This document shows positions 36,728 to 47,084 of a stretch of 64,000 nt of DNA, piece by piece. Made by a program: the position numbers and the translations under genes. Under the pieces are notes generated by a model that worked only from the letters and a program-made list of their open reading frames with translations, was not told where the DNA came from and made no database searches. This DNA is from Pseudorhodoferax sp. Leaf265 (lineage in GTDB: Bacteria; Pseudomonadota; Gammaproteobacteria; Burkholderiales; Burkholderiaceae_C), in contig NZ_LMMT01000012.1 of assembly GCF_001422365.1 (NCBI RefSeq), positions 374,712 to 438,711 on the forward strand, read 5' to 3'. Every line of letters starts with the position of its first letter. Position 1 is the first letter of the stretch.

Positions 36728-36821
36728 GCGAAGCGAAGTTCTGCCGCCGGGCCGCCCCGAGGCGGAACGCGACCCCCTCGGGGGGCAGCGTAGTACACGC
36801 AGTGACAAGCGTGGGGGCCCT
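36728..36821. repeat. dispersed GC-rich intergenic repeat, copy 1
   Basis: The gap between rsmH and ftsL is filled by a palindrome-rich element containing GAAGCGAAGTT, CCGGGCCGCCCCGAGG, ACCCCCTCGGGGGGCAGCG and ACACGCAGTGACAAGCGTGG. A related sequence lies at 52911-52998 in the opposite orientation; both share TCACTGCGTGTA and a C-run/G-run hairpin. Similar short elements are common between genes in Comamonadaceae, as far as I recall. It would form strong hairpins in the mRNA between the two genes. Confidence 0.6.
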
Positions 36822-37163
36822 ATGACCCGGCTCAACCTCGTGCTGCTGCTGGCCGTGATGGCCAGCGCCATGTACCTCGTGCGCACGCAGTACGAGTCGC
36901 GCAACCTCACAGTGCAGCTGGACCGCGAGACCCGGCTGGCGCGCCGGCTGGACGTGGAGTTCGATCGCCTGCAGGTCGAGCGCCGGGGCCAGGCCACGCC
37001 GCTGCGCGTGGAAAAGCTCGCCAAGGAGCAGCTGCAGATGCGCACCACCACGCCGGCCATCACGCAATACGTCAGTGCCAGCACCGGCGCCCTGATCCCG
37101 CTGCCCGCCGCCCCCGCGGCCTCGGCAGCGGCGGCGCCGCAACGTCCGGGAGCCCGGCGATGA
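36822..37163 (+). CDS. ftsL: cell division protein FtsL
   Basis: FtsL forms the FtsQLB divisome complex. The 113-residue protein has one membrane segment (MTRLNLVLLLAVMASAMYLV, residues 1-20) followed by a coiled-coil stretch (ESRNLTVQLDRETRLARRLD near 25-44) and a short Ala-Pro tail. It lies between rsmH and ftsI, where ftsL always occurs. The ATG at 36822 gives the conserved length; the frame before it belongs to the repeat element. It overlaps ftsI by 4 bases. Confidence 0.92.
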   Translation: MTRLNLVLLLAVMASAMYLVRTQYESRNLTVQLDRETRLARRLDVEFDRLQVERRGQATPLRVEKLAKEQLQMRTTTPAITQYVSASTGALIPLPAAPAASAAAAPQRPGARR

Positions 37164-38902
37164 GCCGCAACAGCCGTAGCGTGCGCTACACCTCCAGTCC
37201 GCTGCTCGCGGGCAAGACGCCGGTGTGGCGCAGCAAGTTCGTGGTGGCCGCGCTGGCCCTGGGCTTCGTCGGCCTGACCGCGCGCGCGGCCTACATCCAG
37301 GTCATCGAGAACGATTTCTTCCAGCGCCAGGGCAAGGTGCGCTTCATGCGCACGCTGGAGCTGCCGGCCAGCCGCGGCCGCGTGCTCGACCGCAACGGCC
37401 TGCTGCTCGCCGGCAGCGTGGTGGCCGCCAGCATCTGGGCCATTCCCGAGGAAGTGGACCGCGACCCGGCCAAGCTGCGCCAGCTGGCCAAGCTGCTGGA
37501 CATGCCCATCGCCGACCTCAACAAGCGCCTGGAGGACGAGGACAAGACCTTCGTCTGGCTGCGCCGCCAGGTCGATGCGCCGATCGCGCAGCAGATCATG
37601 GCGCTCAAGATCAAGGGCGTGCACGAGCGGCCCGAGTACAAGCGCCACTACCCCGAAGGCGAGTCCTCGGCCCACGTGGTCGGCTTCACCAATGTCGAAG
37701 ACCAGGGCCAGGAAGGTGTGGAACTGGCGTTCCAGCACGAGCTGCTGGGCAAGGCCGGTTCGCGCCGCGTGATCAAGGACCGGCTCGGCCGCGTGGTCGA
37801 GGACATCGGCGACGAGGTGCCGCCCGTGGACGGGCGCGACATCCAGCTGTCCATCGACAGCAAGGTGCAGTTCTTCGCCTACCAGAAGCTGCGCGACGCC
37901 GTGGCCCAGCACAAGGCCAAGGCCGGCAGCGTGGTGGTGCTCGATGCCGTCACGGGCGAGGTGCTGGCGCTGGCCAACTACCCCAGCTACGTGCCCGACC
38001 AGCGCCGCAACCTGACCGGCGAGCAGCTGCGCAACCGCGCCATCACCGACACCTTCGAGCCCGGCTCGACCATGAAGCCCATCACCGTGGCCATGGCGCT
38101 GGAGGCCGGCCGCGTCACGCCGCAGACCATCATCGAGACCAACCCGGGCCGCTTCCAGCTCGGTGGCTTCACGATCAGCGACACCCACAACTACGGCACG
38201 CTGACGGTCGAGGGCGTGATCCAGAAGTCCTCCAACGTCGGCGCGCTCAAGATCGCCCAGAAGATGACGCCGCACGAGATGTGGGACACCTTCACGGCGC
38301 TGGGCTACGGCCAGAAGCCGCAGGTGCAGTTCCCCGGTGCCGTCACGGGCCGGCTGCGCCCCTGGAAGAGCTGGAAGCCGGTCGAGCAGGCCACCATGGC
38401 CTACGGCTACGGCCTGTCGGCCTCGCTGTTCCAGATGGTGCAGTCGTACACGGCCTTCGCGCACGACGGCTCCATCATCCCCGTGACCATGCTCAAGCAC
38501 AGCGAGCCGGCGGTCGGCACGCAGGTGTTCTCGGCCAAGAATGCGGCCGCTGTGCGCCACATGCTGCAGATGGCGGCCGGCCCCGGCGGCACGGGCCAGC
38601 TGGCGCAGACCGTGGGCTACTCGGTCGGCGGCAAGTCGGGCACGGCGCGCAAGCAGGCCGGCAAGGGCTACGCGGTGGGCAAGTACCGCGCCTGGTTCAC
38701 GGGCATGGCGCCCATCGACAAGCCGCGCATCATCGTCGGCGTGATGGTGGACGAGCCCAGCAACGGCACCTTCTACGGCGGCACGGTGGCCGCCCCGGTG
38801 TTCAGCGAAGTGGTGCAGCAGACGCTGCGCATGATGGGCGTGCAGCCCGACATGGCCGTCAAGCCCCAGGTGGTCGCGACCACCGTGGAGGAGTCGTTCT
38901 GA
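37160..38902 (+). CDS. ftsI: penicillin-binding protein 3, septal peptidoglycan transpeptidase
   Basis: FtsI is the class B PBP that crosslinks septal peptidoglycan. The 580-residue protein has a membrane anchor near residues 28-46, a pedestal domain, and the transpeptidase motifs SxxK as STMK at 303-306, SxN as SSN at 357-359 and KSG at 492-494 (usually KTG or KSG). RGRVLDRNG near 73 is typical of class B PBPs. It overlaps ftsL by ATGA and murE by one base (TGATG). Confidence 0.97.
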   Translation: MSRNSRSVRYTSSPLLAGKTPVWRSKFVVAALALGFVGLTARAAYIQVIENDFFQRQGKVRFMRTLELPASRGRVLDRNGLLLAGSVVAASIWAIPEEVDRDPAKLRQLAKLLDMPIADLNKRLEDEDKTFVWLRRQVDAPIAQQIMALKIKGVHERPEYKRHYPEGESSAHVVGFTNVEDQGQEGVELAFQHELLGKAGSRRVIKDRLGRVVEDIGDEVPPVDGRDIQLSIDSKVQFFAYQKLRDAVAQHKAKAGSVVVLDAVTGEVLALANYPSYVPDQRRNLTGEQLRNRAITDTFEPGSTMKPITVAMALEAGRVTPQTIIETNPGRFQLGGFTISDTHNYGTLTVEGVIQKSSNVGALKIAQKMTPHEMWDTFTALGYGQKPQVQFPGAVTGRLRPWKSWKPVEQATMAYGYGLSASLFQMVQSYTAFAHDGSIIPVTMLKHSEPAVGTQVFSAKNAAAVRHMLQMAAGPGGTGQLAQTVGYSVGGKSGTARKQAGKGYAVGKYRAWFTGMAPIDKPRIIVGVMVDEPSNGTFYGGTVAAPVFSEVVQQTLRMMGVQPDMAVKPQVVATTVEESF

Positions 38903-40413
38903 TGCCAGCACTGGCCAGCATCGCCACCGTCGCCGACTGCGCAGCCTGGCTGCGCAGCCGCGTCACGGGCGTGCTGCACACCGACAGCCGCCAGGTCGGC
39001 CCCGGCGACGGCTTCATCGCCTGGCCCGGCGCGGCCACGGACGGCCGGCGCTTCGTGCCGCAGGCGCTGGCCCAGGGCGCGGTGGCCTGCCTGGTCGAGC
39101 GCGCAGGCAGCGAAGCCTATGGCTTCGGTGGCGAAGCCGTGGCCGCGTTCGATGGCCTGAAGGCCGGCTCCGGCCCGATCGCTGCGGCCTACTATGAACA
39201 ACCCTCGCAGGCGCTGGACCTGCTGGCCGTGACCGGCACCAACGGCAAGACCTCTACCGCCTGGTGGCTGGCCCAGGCACTCACGCAGGCGCAGCAGGCC
39301 GCCGGTGTGGAGCCGCGTGGCTGCGCCGTGGTCGGCACGCTGGGCACGGGCGTGCCGCCGGCCCTGGTGTCCACCGGCATGACCACGCCCGACCCGGTGC
39401 TGTTGCAGGCGCGGCTGCGCCAGTTCGTGGACACGGGCCTGGCGGCCTGCGCCATCGAGGCCTCGTCCATCGGCATCGCCGAGCGGCGGCTGGACGGCAC
39501 GCGCATCCGCCTGGCCATCTTCACCAACTTCACGCAGGACCACCTGGATTACCACGGTTCCATGGCCGCCTACTGGCAGGCCAAGGCCGACCTGTTCGCC
39601 TGGCCCGGCCTGCAGGCCGCCGTCGTCAACGTGGACGACGGCCATGGCCGCGGCCTGGCCGACCGGCTGGCCGCCGGTGCGCTGGACCTGTGGACGGTCT
39701 CGGCCCAGGGCGCCGCACGCCTGGTGGCCACCGACATCGGCTACGCCGACGGTGGCCTGGCCTTCACGGTGCGCGAAGGCGGCGAGGCCGTCCACCTGGC
39801 CACGCCGCTGATCGGCCAGTACAACGTCAACAACCTGCTGGGCGTCATCGGCGCCCTGCGCGCGCTGGGCTTCGCGCTGGCGGACGCCGTCGCGGCCTGC
39901 ACGGCGCTGCTGCCCGTGCCGGGCCGCATGGAGCGCATCGCGCTGGACGGCCAGCCCCTGGTGGCCATCGACTACGCCCACACCCCCGACGCGCTGGAGC
40001 AGGCGCTGCACGCGCTGCGCCCGCTGGCCGAGGCCCGCGGCGGCCGGCTCTGGTGCGTGTTCGGCTGCGGCGGCAACCGCGACGCCGGCAAGCGCCCGCT
40101 GATGGGCGCCGTGGCCGAGCGCACGGCCGACCGCGTCGTCGTGACCAGCGACAACCCCCGGCAGGAAACCCCGGAGAGCATCATCGAGCAGATTCTTGCG
40201 GGCCTTGCCCACCGTCGCGAGGCGCGGGTGCAGGCCGACCGCGCCCGCGCCATCGCCGAAACCCTGGCCCAGGCCGCCGCACACGATGTGGTGCTGCTGG
40301 CCGGCAAGGGGCATGAGACCACCCAGGAGATCGCCGGCGCCAAGCTGCCGTTCTCCGACCGCGCACAGGCCGAAGCCGCGCTGTCGGCCCGGGCCGGAGG
40401 TGTTGCATGCTGA
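38902..40413 (+). CDS. murE: UDP-MurNAc-tripeptide synthetase
   Basis: MurE adds the third amino acid to UDP-MurNAc-dipeptide. The 503-residue protein has the ATP site TGTNGKTSTAWW near residue 110, the SSIGIAERRLDGTRI region, the carbamylated-lysine segment YWQAKADLF and the DNPR motif in SDNPRQETPESI near residue 416. DNPR marks the meso-diaminopimelate-adding enzyme, consistent with dapF in the same window. It overlaps murF by 7 bases. Confidence 0.96.
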   Translation: MPALASIATVADCAAWLRSRVTGVLHTDSRQVGPGDGFIAWPGAATDGRRFVPQALAQGAVACLVERAGSEAYGFGGEAVAAFDGLKAGSGPIAAAYYEQPSQALDLLAVTGTNGKTSTAWWLAQALTQAQQAAGVEPRGCAVVGTLGTGVPPALVSTGMTTPDPVLLQARLRQFVDTGLAACAIEASSIGIAERRLDGTRIRLAIFTNFTQDHLDYHGSMAAYWQAKADLFAWPGLQAAVVNVDDGHGRGLADRLAAGALDLWTVSAQGAARLVATDIGYADGGLAFTVREGGEAVHLATPLIGQYNVNNLLGVIGALRALGFALADAVAACTALLPVPGRMERIALDGQPLVAIDYAHTPDALEQALHALRPLAEARGGRLWCVFGCGGNRDAGKRPLMGAVAERTADRVVVTSDNPRQETPESIIEQILAGLAHRREARVQADRARAIAETLAQAAAHDVVLLAGKGHETTQEIAGAKLPFSDRAQAEAALSARAGGVAC

Positions 40414-41789
40414 GCCTGCACCAGGCCCTGGCCTGGATTCCCGGCGGCGCGTTGCAGGGTGACGGCGCCGTGCGCTGTGCCCGGGTGCACAGCGACACGC
40501 GCACGCTGGCGGCCGGCGACCTGTTCGTCGCGATCCGCGGCGAGCGCTTCGACGCCAACGACATGCTGGCGCAGGCCAAGGCGTCCGGCGCCACGGCCGC
40601 GCTGTGCCTGCGCGGCGCCAGCGGCGGCTTTGCCGTGCATGGCCTGCCCTGCATCGAGGTCGACGACACGGTCGCCGCACTGGGCGCGCTGGCGCGCGGC
40701 TGGCGCGCCCAGTTCACGCTGCCGCTGGTGGCGGTGACGGGCAGCAACGGCAAGACCACGGTCACGCAAATGGTCGCGGCCATCCTGCGCGCGGCGGTCG
40801 GAGAGGCCGCCTTCGCCACCCAGGGCAACTTCAACAACGACATCGGCCTGCCGCTCACGCTGCTGCGCCTGCGCGCCGGCCACCGGCTGGGCGTGGTCGA
40901 ACTCGGCATGAACCATCCGGGCGAGATCGCGCTGCTTGGCGCCATCGCCCAGCCCACGGTGGCCGTGGTCAACAACGCGCAGCGCGAGCACATGGAGTTC
41001 ATGGCCACCATCGAGGCCGTGGCGCGCGAGAACGGTTCCGTCATCGCCGCGTTGCCGCCGAGCGGCACCGTGGTGCTGCCAGCCGGCGATACCTACCTGC
41101 CGCTGTGGCGCGAGATGGCCGGCCAACGCCGCGTCATCACCTTCGGCCTGGACAGCGCGAGCGCCGAAGTCCGCGCCGACGAGCCGCGCTGGTCCGGCGG
41201 CGCCTGGCAGGTGCGCGTGCACACGCCGCAGGGCGGCTTCGCGCTGCGCCTGCGCATCGCCGGCCGCCACAACGTGCAGAACGCGCTGGCCGCCACGGCC
41301 TGCGCGCTGGCGGCCGGGGTGCCGATCGCCTCCATCGCCGCAGGCCTGGCGGCCTTCGAGCCGGTCAAGGGCCGTTCGCGCGCGCTGGCGCTGTCCGGCG
41401 GCCGCACGCTGGTGGACGACAGCTACAACGCCAATCCCGATTCCGTGGCCGCCGCGATCGCCGTGCTGGCCGCGCTGCCGGGCCCGCGCCTGCTGGTGTT
41501 GGGCGACATGGGCGAGGTCGGCGACGCCGGCCCGCAGTTCCATGCCGAAGCCGGCGCGCAGGCGCGTGCGGCCGGCATCGAGCACCTGCTCGCGCTGGGT
41601 GCGCAGAGCGCAGGCGCGGTCGCGGCCTTCGGCCCCGGAGCCGCACATTTCGACGACGCCCAGGCGCTCATCGCCGCGGTGCGCGCGCGCGCACCGCAGG
41701 TGGCCAGCGTGCTGGTCAAGGGCTCGCGCTTCATGAGGATGGAGCGTGTGGTCGAGGCACTGCAGCAGGAGGGTGCCCATGCTGCTTAG
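40407..41789 (+). CDS. murF: UDP-MurNAc-tripeptide-D-Ala-D-Ala ligase
   Basis: MurF attaches D-Ala-D-Ala to UDP-MurNAc-tripeptide. The 460-residue protein has an N-terminal UDP-binding domain ([20 protein letters not shown] near residue 30), the ATP loop [13 protein letters not shown] near 110, [14 protein letters not shown] near 140 and the C-terminal domain with [14 protein letters not shown] near 335. It overlaps murE by 7 bases and mraY by 11. Confidence 0.96.
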   Translation: MLSLHQALAWIPGGALQGDGAVRCARVHSDTRTLAAGDLFVAIRGERFDANDMLAQAKASGATAALCLRGASGGFAVHGLPCIEVDDTVAALGALARGWRAQFTLPLVAVTGSNGKTTVTQMVAAILRAAVGEAAFATQGNFNNDIGLPLTLLRLRAGHRLGVVELGMNHPGEIALLGAIAQPTVAVVNNAQREHMEFMATIEAVARENGSVIAALPPSGTVVLPAGDTYLPLWREMAGQRRVITFGLDSASAEVRADEPRWSGGAWQVRVHTPQGGFALRLRIAGRHNVQNALAATACALAAGVPIASIAAGLAAFEPVKGRSRALALSGGRTLVDDSYNANPDSVAAAIAVLAALPGPRLLVLGDMGEVGDAGPQFHAEAGAQARAAGIEHLLALGAQSAGAVAAFGPGAAHFDDAQALIAAVRARAPQVASVLVKGSRFMRMERVVEALQQEGAHAA

Positions 41790-42957
41790 CCTGGCCCAAT
41801 GGCTGCAGACGCTGTCGCCCGAACTGGGCTTCCTGCGCCTGTTCCAGTACATCACCTTCCGCGCCGTGATGGCCGCCATGACCGCGCTGGTCATCGGCAT
41901 CGGCATGGGCCCGTTCGTGATCCGCAGGCTGCGCGAACTCAAGATCGGCCAGCCGATCCGCGGCTACGGCATCGAGGCGCACCTGGCCAAGAGCGGCACG
42001 CCGACCATGGGCGGCGTGCTGATCCTGCTGTCCATCGCGCTGTCCACGCTGCTCTGGTTCGATCTGTCCAACCGCTTCGTCTGGATCGTGATGCTGGTCA
42101 CCTTCGGCTTCGGCGCGATCGGCTGGGTCGACGACTGGCGCAAGGTCGTCCGCAAGGACCCCGAGGGCATGCGCTCGCGCGAGAAATACCTGTGGCAGTC
42201 GCTGATTGGCCTGGTGGCCGCGGTCTACCTGGTGTTCTCGATCTCGGAGAACTCCAACCAGCGCGTGTTCGAGCTGTTCATGGCCTGGGTGCAGTCCGGC
42301 TTCGACCTGAGCCTGCCGCCCAAGGCCGGCCTGCAGGTGCCGTTCTTCAAGGAAGTCAGCTACCCGCTGGGCGTGTTGGGCTTCGTGGTGATGACTTACC
42401 TGGTCATCGTCGGCGCGTCCAACGCCGTGAACCTGACCGACGGGCTGGACGGCCTGGCCATCATGCCCGTCATCCTGGTCGGTGCAGCGCTGGGCCTGTT
42501 CTGCTACGTGACCGGCAACGCCGTGTTCGCCAAGTACCTGCTGCTGCCCAACATCCCGGGCGCGGGCGAACTCATGATCTTCTGCGCCGCCATGTCCGGC
42601 GCGGGCCTGGCCTTCCTGTGGTTCAACGCGCACCCGGCCCAGGTCTTCATGGGCGACGTGGGCGCGCTGGCGCTGGGCGGGGCGCTCGGCACCATCGCGG
42701 TCATCGTGCGCCAGGAGATCGTGCTGGCCATCATGGGAGGCATCTTCGTGGTCGAGGCGCTGTCCGTGATCATCCAGGTCAGCTGGTTCAAGTACACCAG
42801 GAAGAAGTACGGCCAGGGCCGGCGCATCCTCAAGATGGCGCCGCTGCACCACCACTTCGAGAAGAGCGGCTGGAAGGAGACGCAGGTCGTCGTGCGCTTC
42901 TGGATCGTGACCATGCTCTTGTGCCTGATCGGCCTGTCCACCTTGAAGCTGCGATGA
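41779..42957 (+). CDS. mraY: phospho-MurNAc-pentapeptide-transferase
   Basis: MraY makes lipid I at the inner membrane. The 392-residue protein has about ten membrane segments and the diagnostic sites [12 protein letters not shown] near residue 73, [14 protein letters not shown] near 117, [16 protein letters not shown] near 215 with the catalytic aspartates, and [15 protein letters not shown] near 355. The ATG at 41779 lies inside the murF end and gives the usual short N-terminus MLLSLAQWL. It overlaps murD by ATGA. Confidence 0.97.
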   Translation: MLLSLAQWLQTLSPELGFLRLFQYITFRAVMAAMTALVIGIGMGPFVIRRLRELKIGQPIRGYGIEAHLAKSGTPTMGGVLILLSIALSTLLWFDLSNRFVWIVMLVTFGFGAIGWVDDWRKVVRKDPEGMRSREKYLWQSLIGLVAAVYLVFSISENSNQRVFELFMAWVQSGFDLSLPPKAGLQVPFFKEVSYPLGVLGFVVMTYLVIVGASNAVNLTDGLDGLAIMPVILVGAALGLFCYVTGNAVFAKYLLLPNIPGAGELMIFCAAMSGAGLAFLWFNAHPAQVFMGDVGALALGGALGTIAVIVRQEIVLAIMGGIFVVEALSVIIQVSWFKYTRKKYGQGRRILKMAPLHHHFEKSGWKETQVVVRFWIVTMLLCLIGLSTLKLR

Positions 42958-44666
42958 AACACCTTCAAGACCTCTCCGTGCTGATCCTGGGCCTGGGCGC
43001 GTCCGGCCTGGCGATGGCGCGCTGGTGCGCCGCCCATGGTGCGCGCGTGACCGTGGCCGACACGCGCGAGGCGCCGCCGCAACTGGCCCAGTTGCAGGCC
43101 GAGTTGCCGCAGGTGCGTTTCGTCGCTGGCGCATTCGGCGCGGCCCTGGTCGAAGGCCAGGACGTGCGTGCCGTCTACCGCTCGCCCGGCCTGTCGCCCG
43201 CACAGCTGGCACCGGTGCTGGACGCCGCGCGCGCCATCGGCCTGTTCGTCGGCGGCGAACTCGACCTGTTCGCACAGGCGATCAAGGACCTGCGCGACGC
43301 AGAACTGCCCGCCGAGGCCGAAGATGCCCCGGAGCAGGAAGCGCAGGAGCCCGAGCAGGCGGAAGAACCCATCCACGCCGACCCGTCCGACGACACCGCG
43401 CCGTCCGAGTCGGCCCCGCCGCCGGCCGCGCCCGTGCTGTCCGACGACGACGACACCAGCCTGCCGCCCATCGCGCCGCCGCCCGTCGAGACCGGCTACC
43501 GTCCGGCCGTGCTGGCCATCACCGGCACCAACGGCAAGACCACCGTGACCTCGCTGACCGGCCAGCTCGTCGAGCGCGCCGGCAAGAGCGTGGCCGTGGC
43601 CGGCAACATCGGCCCCACGCTGCTGGACACGCTGGCCGCGCGTATCGCGGCCCAGGACCTGCCCGAGGTCTGGGTGCTGGAGCTGTCCAGCTTCCAACTG
43701 GACGCCTCCAGCCAGTTCGAGCCCACGGCCGCGACCGTGCTCAACCTCACGCAGGACCACCTGGACTGGCACGGCAGCATGGCCGCCTACGCCCAGGCCA
43801 AGGCCCGCATCTTCGGCGCGCGCACGCTGATGCTGCTCAACCGCGACGACGCCGAAGTCATGGCCATGCTGCCCAAGCCTGTGGTGGCCAAGGGCTCCAA
43901 GGCCAAGCCCGTGCAGCGCGACCACCAGAGCTTCGGCGCCGAACTGCCGCAGCGCCCGGGCGACTGGGGGCTGGAAGTCGTCAACGGCATCGCCTGGCTG
44001 GTGCGCGCACGCGAGAGCGATGGCTTGAAGCGCAAGCGCTCCGAGGCGCCCGAGGAACTGAGCCTGCAGCGCCTGATGCCGGCCGACGCGTTGCGCATCC
44101 GCGGCCGGCACAACGCCGTCAACGCGCTGGCCGCGCTGGCGCTGGCCCATTCCGCCGGCTGCGCGCTGGCGCCCATGCTCTACGGCCTGCGCGAATACCG
44201 CGGCGAGCCGCACCGCGTGGAGCCCATCGCCCTCGTCGAGGAGATCGAGTACTTCGACGACAGCAAGGGCACCAACGTGGGCGCCACCGTGGCCGCGCTG
44301 AACGGCCTGGGCGCCGAGCGCCGCGTGGTCGTGATCCTGGGCGGCGAAGGCAAGGGCCAGGACTTCGCGCCGCTGGCGCAGCCCGTGGCCGCCTTCGCGC
44401 GCGCCGTGGTGCTGATCGGCCGCGACGCGCCGCTGATCCGTGCCGCGCTGGCCGAGGCCGGCGTCGGTCTGCACGACGCATCCAGCATGGACGAGGCCGT
44501 GCGCCTGGCCACCGACCGCGCCCAACCCGGCGACGCCGTGCTGATGTCGCCGGCCTGTGCCAGCTTCGACATGTTCCGCAACTACGAACACCGCGCCGAG
44601 GTCTTCCGCGCCGCGGTGGGCGTGTTGGCCGACGCCGCTGGCGTGGCCATGGAAGGCTCCCTGTGA
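42954..44666 (+). CDS. murD: UDP-MurNAc-L-alanine:D-glutamate ligase with acidic insert
   Basis: MurD adds D-glutamate. The protein has 570 residues, well above the usual 440-500. The N-terminal UDP domain ([20 protein letters not shown] near residue 9) is followed at about 116-181 by an insert rich in Glu, Asp, Pro and Ala. The ATP site [14 protein letters not shown] is near residue 189, [13 protein letters not shown] near 265 and [11 protein letters not shown] near 436. A smaller extra segment occurs near 310-360. All catalytic motifs are intact. It overlaps ftsW by GTGA. Confidence 0.95.
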   Translation: MKHLQDLSVLILGLGASGLAMARWCAAHGARVTVADTREAPPQLAQLQAELPQVRFVAGAFGAALVEGQDVRAVYRSPGLSPAQLAPVLDAARAIGLFVGGELDLFAQAIKDLRDAELPAEAEDAPEQEAQEPEQAEEPIHADPSDDTAPSESAPPPAAPVLSDDDDTSLPPIAPPPVETGYRPAVLAITGTNGKTTVTSLTGQLVERAGKSVAVAGNIGPTLLDTLAARIAAQDLPEVWVLELSSFQLDASSQFEPTAATVLNLTQDHLDWHGSMAAYAQAKARIFGARTLMLLNRDDAEVMAMLPKPVVAKGSKAKPVQRDHQSFGAELPQRPGDWGLEVVNGIAWLVRARESDGLKRKRSEAPEELSLQRLMPADALRIRGRHNAVNALAALALAHSAGCALAPMLYGLREYRGEPHRVEPIALVEEIEYFDDSKGTNVGATVAALNGLGAERRVVVILGGEGKGQDFAPLAQPVAAFARAVVLIGRDAPLIRAALAEAGVGLHDASSMDEAVRLATDRAQPGDAVLMSPACASFDMFRNYEHRAEVFRAAVGVLADAAGVAMEGSL

Positions 44667-45922
44667 ATCTGCCCTCGCTGCGCCTGCCCAACTGGTTCCG
44701 CGGCCTGCCGCAGGCCGCCGCCGACGCGTTGCCCGTGCGCCTGGGCCTGGGCGGCTACGCGCAGACGCGCGCCACACCCGTGCGCGTGCTGGGCTTCGAC
44801 CAGACCCTGCTGTGGGTCTGCGTCGCGCTGCTGGCCTGGGGCCTGGTGATGGTGTATTCGGCCTCCATCGCGATGCCGGACAACCCGCGCTTCAAGAACT
44901 ACACCCAGACCCACTTCCTGATCCGCCACGCGATCGCCATCGGCGTGGCCTTCGTCGCTGCGCTGCTGGCCTTCCAGGTGCCGATGCAGACCTGGGAGAA
45001 GTACTCCGGCTGGCTGTTCGTGTTCTCGGTCGCGTTGCTGGTGCTGGTGCTGGTGCCCTTCATCGGCAAGGGTGTGAACGGCGCGCGCCGCTGGATCTCC
45101 ATCGGCATCATGAACTTCCAGCCGTCCGAGCTGGCCAAGCTCGCCGTGGTGTTCTATGCCGCGGCCTACATGGTCCGCAAGATGGAGGTGAAGGAGAACT
45201 TCTGGCGCGCCGTGCTGCCCATGGGCGTGGCCATCGCGCTGGTCGGCGTGCTGCTGCTGCTGGAGCCCGACATGGGCGCCTTCATGGTGATCGCCATCGT
45301 CGCCATGGGCATCCTGTTCCTGGGCGGCGTCAACGCGCGCATGTTCTTCCTGATCGCGGCCGTGCTGCTGACCGCCTTCAGCCTCATGATCCTGACCTCC
45401 GAGTGGCGGCGCGAGCGCATCTTCGCCTACCTCAACCCCTGGGACGAGAAGCACGCGCTGGGCAAGGGCTACCAGCTCTCGCATTCGCTGATCGCCATCG
45501 GCCGCGGCGAGATCTTTGGCGTGGGCCTGGGCGGCAGCGTGGAGAAGCTGCACTGGCTGCCCGAAGCCCATACCGACTTCCTGCTGGCCGTGATCGGCGA
45601 GGAGTTCGGCCTGGTCGGCGTGGTCTGCGTGATCGTGCTGTTCTTCTGGCTGATCCGCCGCATCATGCACATCGGCCGCCAGGCCATCGCGCTGGACCGC
45701 GTGTTCTCCGGCCTTGTGGCCCAGGGCATCGGCGTGTGGATGGGCTTCCAGGCCTTCATCAACATGGGCGTGAACCTGGGCGCGCTGCCCACCAAGGGGC
45801 TCACGCTGCCGCTCATGAGCTTCGGCGGTTCGGCCATCCTGCTCAATGTAGTGGCCATCGCGGTGGTGCTGCGGATCGACTACGAGAGCCGGCAACTCAT
45901 GCACGGGGGCCGCGGCGGATGA
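44663..45922 (+). CDS. ftsW: septal peptidoglycan polymerase FtsW
   Basis: FtsW is the SEDS glycosyltransferase that pairs with FtsI. The 419-residue protein starts at a GTG overlapping the murD stop. It has ten hydrophobic segments and SEDS signatures [20 protein letters not shown] near residue 135, [10 protein letters not shown] near 205, and [19 protein letters not shown] near 290 with a conserved loop Asp, then MSFGGSAIL near 388. A long cytoplasmic N-terminus of about 45 residues precedes the first segment. It overlaps murG by ATGA. Confidence 0.95.
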   Translation: MNLPSLRLPNWFRGLPQAAADALPVRLGLGGYAQTRATPVRVLGFDQTLLWVCVALLAWGLVMVYSASIAMPDNPRFKNYTQTHFLIRHAIAIGVAFVAALLAFQVPMQTWEKYSGWLFVFSVALLVLVLVPFIGKGVNGARRWISIGIMNFQPSELAKLAVVFYAAAYMVRKMEVKENFWRAVLPMGVAIALVGVLLLLEPDMGAFMVIAIVAMGILFLGGVNARMFFLIAAVLLTAFSLMILTSEWRRERIFAYLNPWDEKHALGKGYQLSHSLIAIGRGEIFGVGLGGSVEKLHWLPEAHTDFLLAVIGEEFGLVGVVCVIVLFFWLIRRIMHIGRQAIALDRVFSGLVAQGIGVWMGFQAFINMGVNLGALPTKGLTLPLMSFGGSAILLNVVAIAVVLRIDYESRQLMHGGRGG

Positions 45923-46998
45923 GCCACTTGGTCGTCATGGCGGCGGGAACGGGCGGGCACGTGATGCCGGGCCTGGCGGTGGCGCGCGAGCTGCAATCGC
46001 GCGGCTGGACCGTCAGCTGGCTGGGCACGCGCACCGGCATGGAAAACCGCCTCGTGCCGCCCTCGGGCATCGCGCTGGACACGATCGGCTTCTCGGGCCT
46101 GCGTGGCAAGGGCCTCGTGCACACGCTGACCGGTGGCATGCGCATGCTGGGGGCGTTCTGGTCCTGCCTGCAGATCCTGCGCCGGCGCCGCGCCGATGTG
46201 GTGCTAGGCATGGGCGGCTACGTCTGCTTCCCAGGCGGGCTGATGGCGGCCGCGCTCGGCAAGCCGCTGGCGCTGGTCAATGCCGATGCGGCCCTGCTCA
46301 TGAGCAACAAGGCGCTGCTGCCGGTGGCCGACTTTGTCGCCTTCGGCTTCGACGGGCCGGACGTGGCCCGCGTCAAGAAATCGCAGGTCACCGGCAACCC
46401 GGTGCGCCGCGAGATCGAGGCCCTGCCGGCGCCGGCCGAACGCTTTGCCGGCCGCAGTGGTCCGTTGCGCGTGCTGGTCGTCGGCGGCAGCCTGGGCGCG
46501 CGCGTGCTCAACGACTGCCTGCCCCAGGCGCTGGCAGCCATGGAGCCGGCGCAGCGCCCCCAGGTGCTGCACCAGTGCGGCCAGGGCAACGATGCAGCCG
46601 TGGCCCAGGCCTATGCCGCTGCCGGTGCCGGTGCCACGGCCCAGGCCGTGCCCTTCATCGAGGACATGGCCCAGGCCCTGGCCGATTGCGACGTGGTGGT
46701 CTGCCGCGCCGGTGCGATCACTGTCAGCGAACTCTGCGTGGCCGGTGTGGCGGCCGTGCTGGTGCCGTTGATCGTCAGCACCACGTCGCACCAGCGCGAC
46801 AACGCGCAGTGGCTGGCCGGGCAGGGCGCCGGCATGCACCTGCCCCAAACCGAATTGACCCCGGGCCGGCTAGCGCAGCTGCTGGCCGGACTCTCGCGCG
46901 ACGCACTGCAGGCCATGGCGGCCAAGGCGCGCGCATTGGCAAAACCCCAGGCGGCCGCACGTGTCGCCGACCAGATCGAAGCATTGGCCCGCCCATGA
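45919..46998 (+). CDS. murG: UDP-GlcNAc:lipid I GlcNAc transferase
   Basis: MurG converts lipid I to lipid II at the cytoplasmic face. The 359-residue GT-B protein has the N-terminal loop [20 protein letters not shown] near residue 7, [20 protein letters not shown] near 98, [11 protein letters not shown] near 160, the second glycine loop [12 protein letters not shown] near 190 and the donor site [10 protein letters not shown] near 268. Its stop overlaps the start of the 29-codon minigene before murC. Confidence 0.96.
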   Translation: MSHLVVMAAGTGGHVMPGLAVARELQSRGWTVSWLGTRTGMENRLVPPSGIALDTIGFSGLRGKGLVHTLTGGMRMLGAFWSCLQILRRRRADVVLGMGGYVCFPGGLMAAALGKPLALVNADAALLMSNKALLPVADFVAFGFDGPDVARVKKSQVTGNPVRREIEALPAPAERFAGRSGPLRVLVVGGSLGARVLNDCLPQALAAMEPAQRPQVLHQCGQGNDAAVAQAYAAAGAGATAQAVPFIEDMAQALADCDVVVCRAGAITVSELCVAGVAAVLVPLIVSTTSHQRDNAQWLAGQGAGMHLPQTELTPGRLAQLLAGLSRDALQAMAAKARALAKPQAAARVADQIEALARP

Positions 46999-47084
46999 AG
47001 CACGCCATCCGTCATTCCATCCATTTCGTCGAGCACTGCGAGGCCGACGAAGTGGCGCAGCGTTCGGGAGGTGCCGCGCGATGA
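46995..47084 (+). CDS. 29-codon minigene duplicating the murC N-terminus
   Basis: This short frame starts at an ATG overlapping the murG stop (ATGA) and ends at a TGA overlapping the murC ATG. Its first residues [12 protein letters not shown] nearly repeat the murC start [11 protein letters not shown], and about 31 of 36 bases match when one codon is gapped. It then diverges ([17 protein letters not shown]). Its last codons contain GGGAGG, the ribosome site for murC. It looks like a partial 5' duplication of murC kept as a coupling leader. Whether the peptide is made or stable is unknown. Confidence 0.45.
   Translation: MKHAIRHSIHFVEHCEADEVAQRSGGAAR

Noticed and set aside
46961-47080. Extended N-terminus of MurC
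   Set aside because: The extra 40 residues would come from the murG end in another frame; the conserved start with a ribosome site is at 47081.
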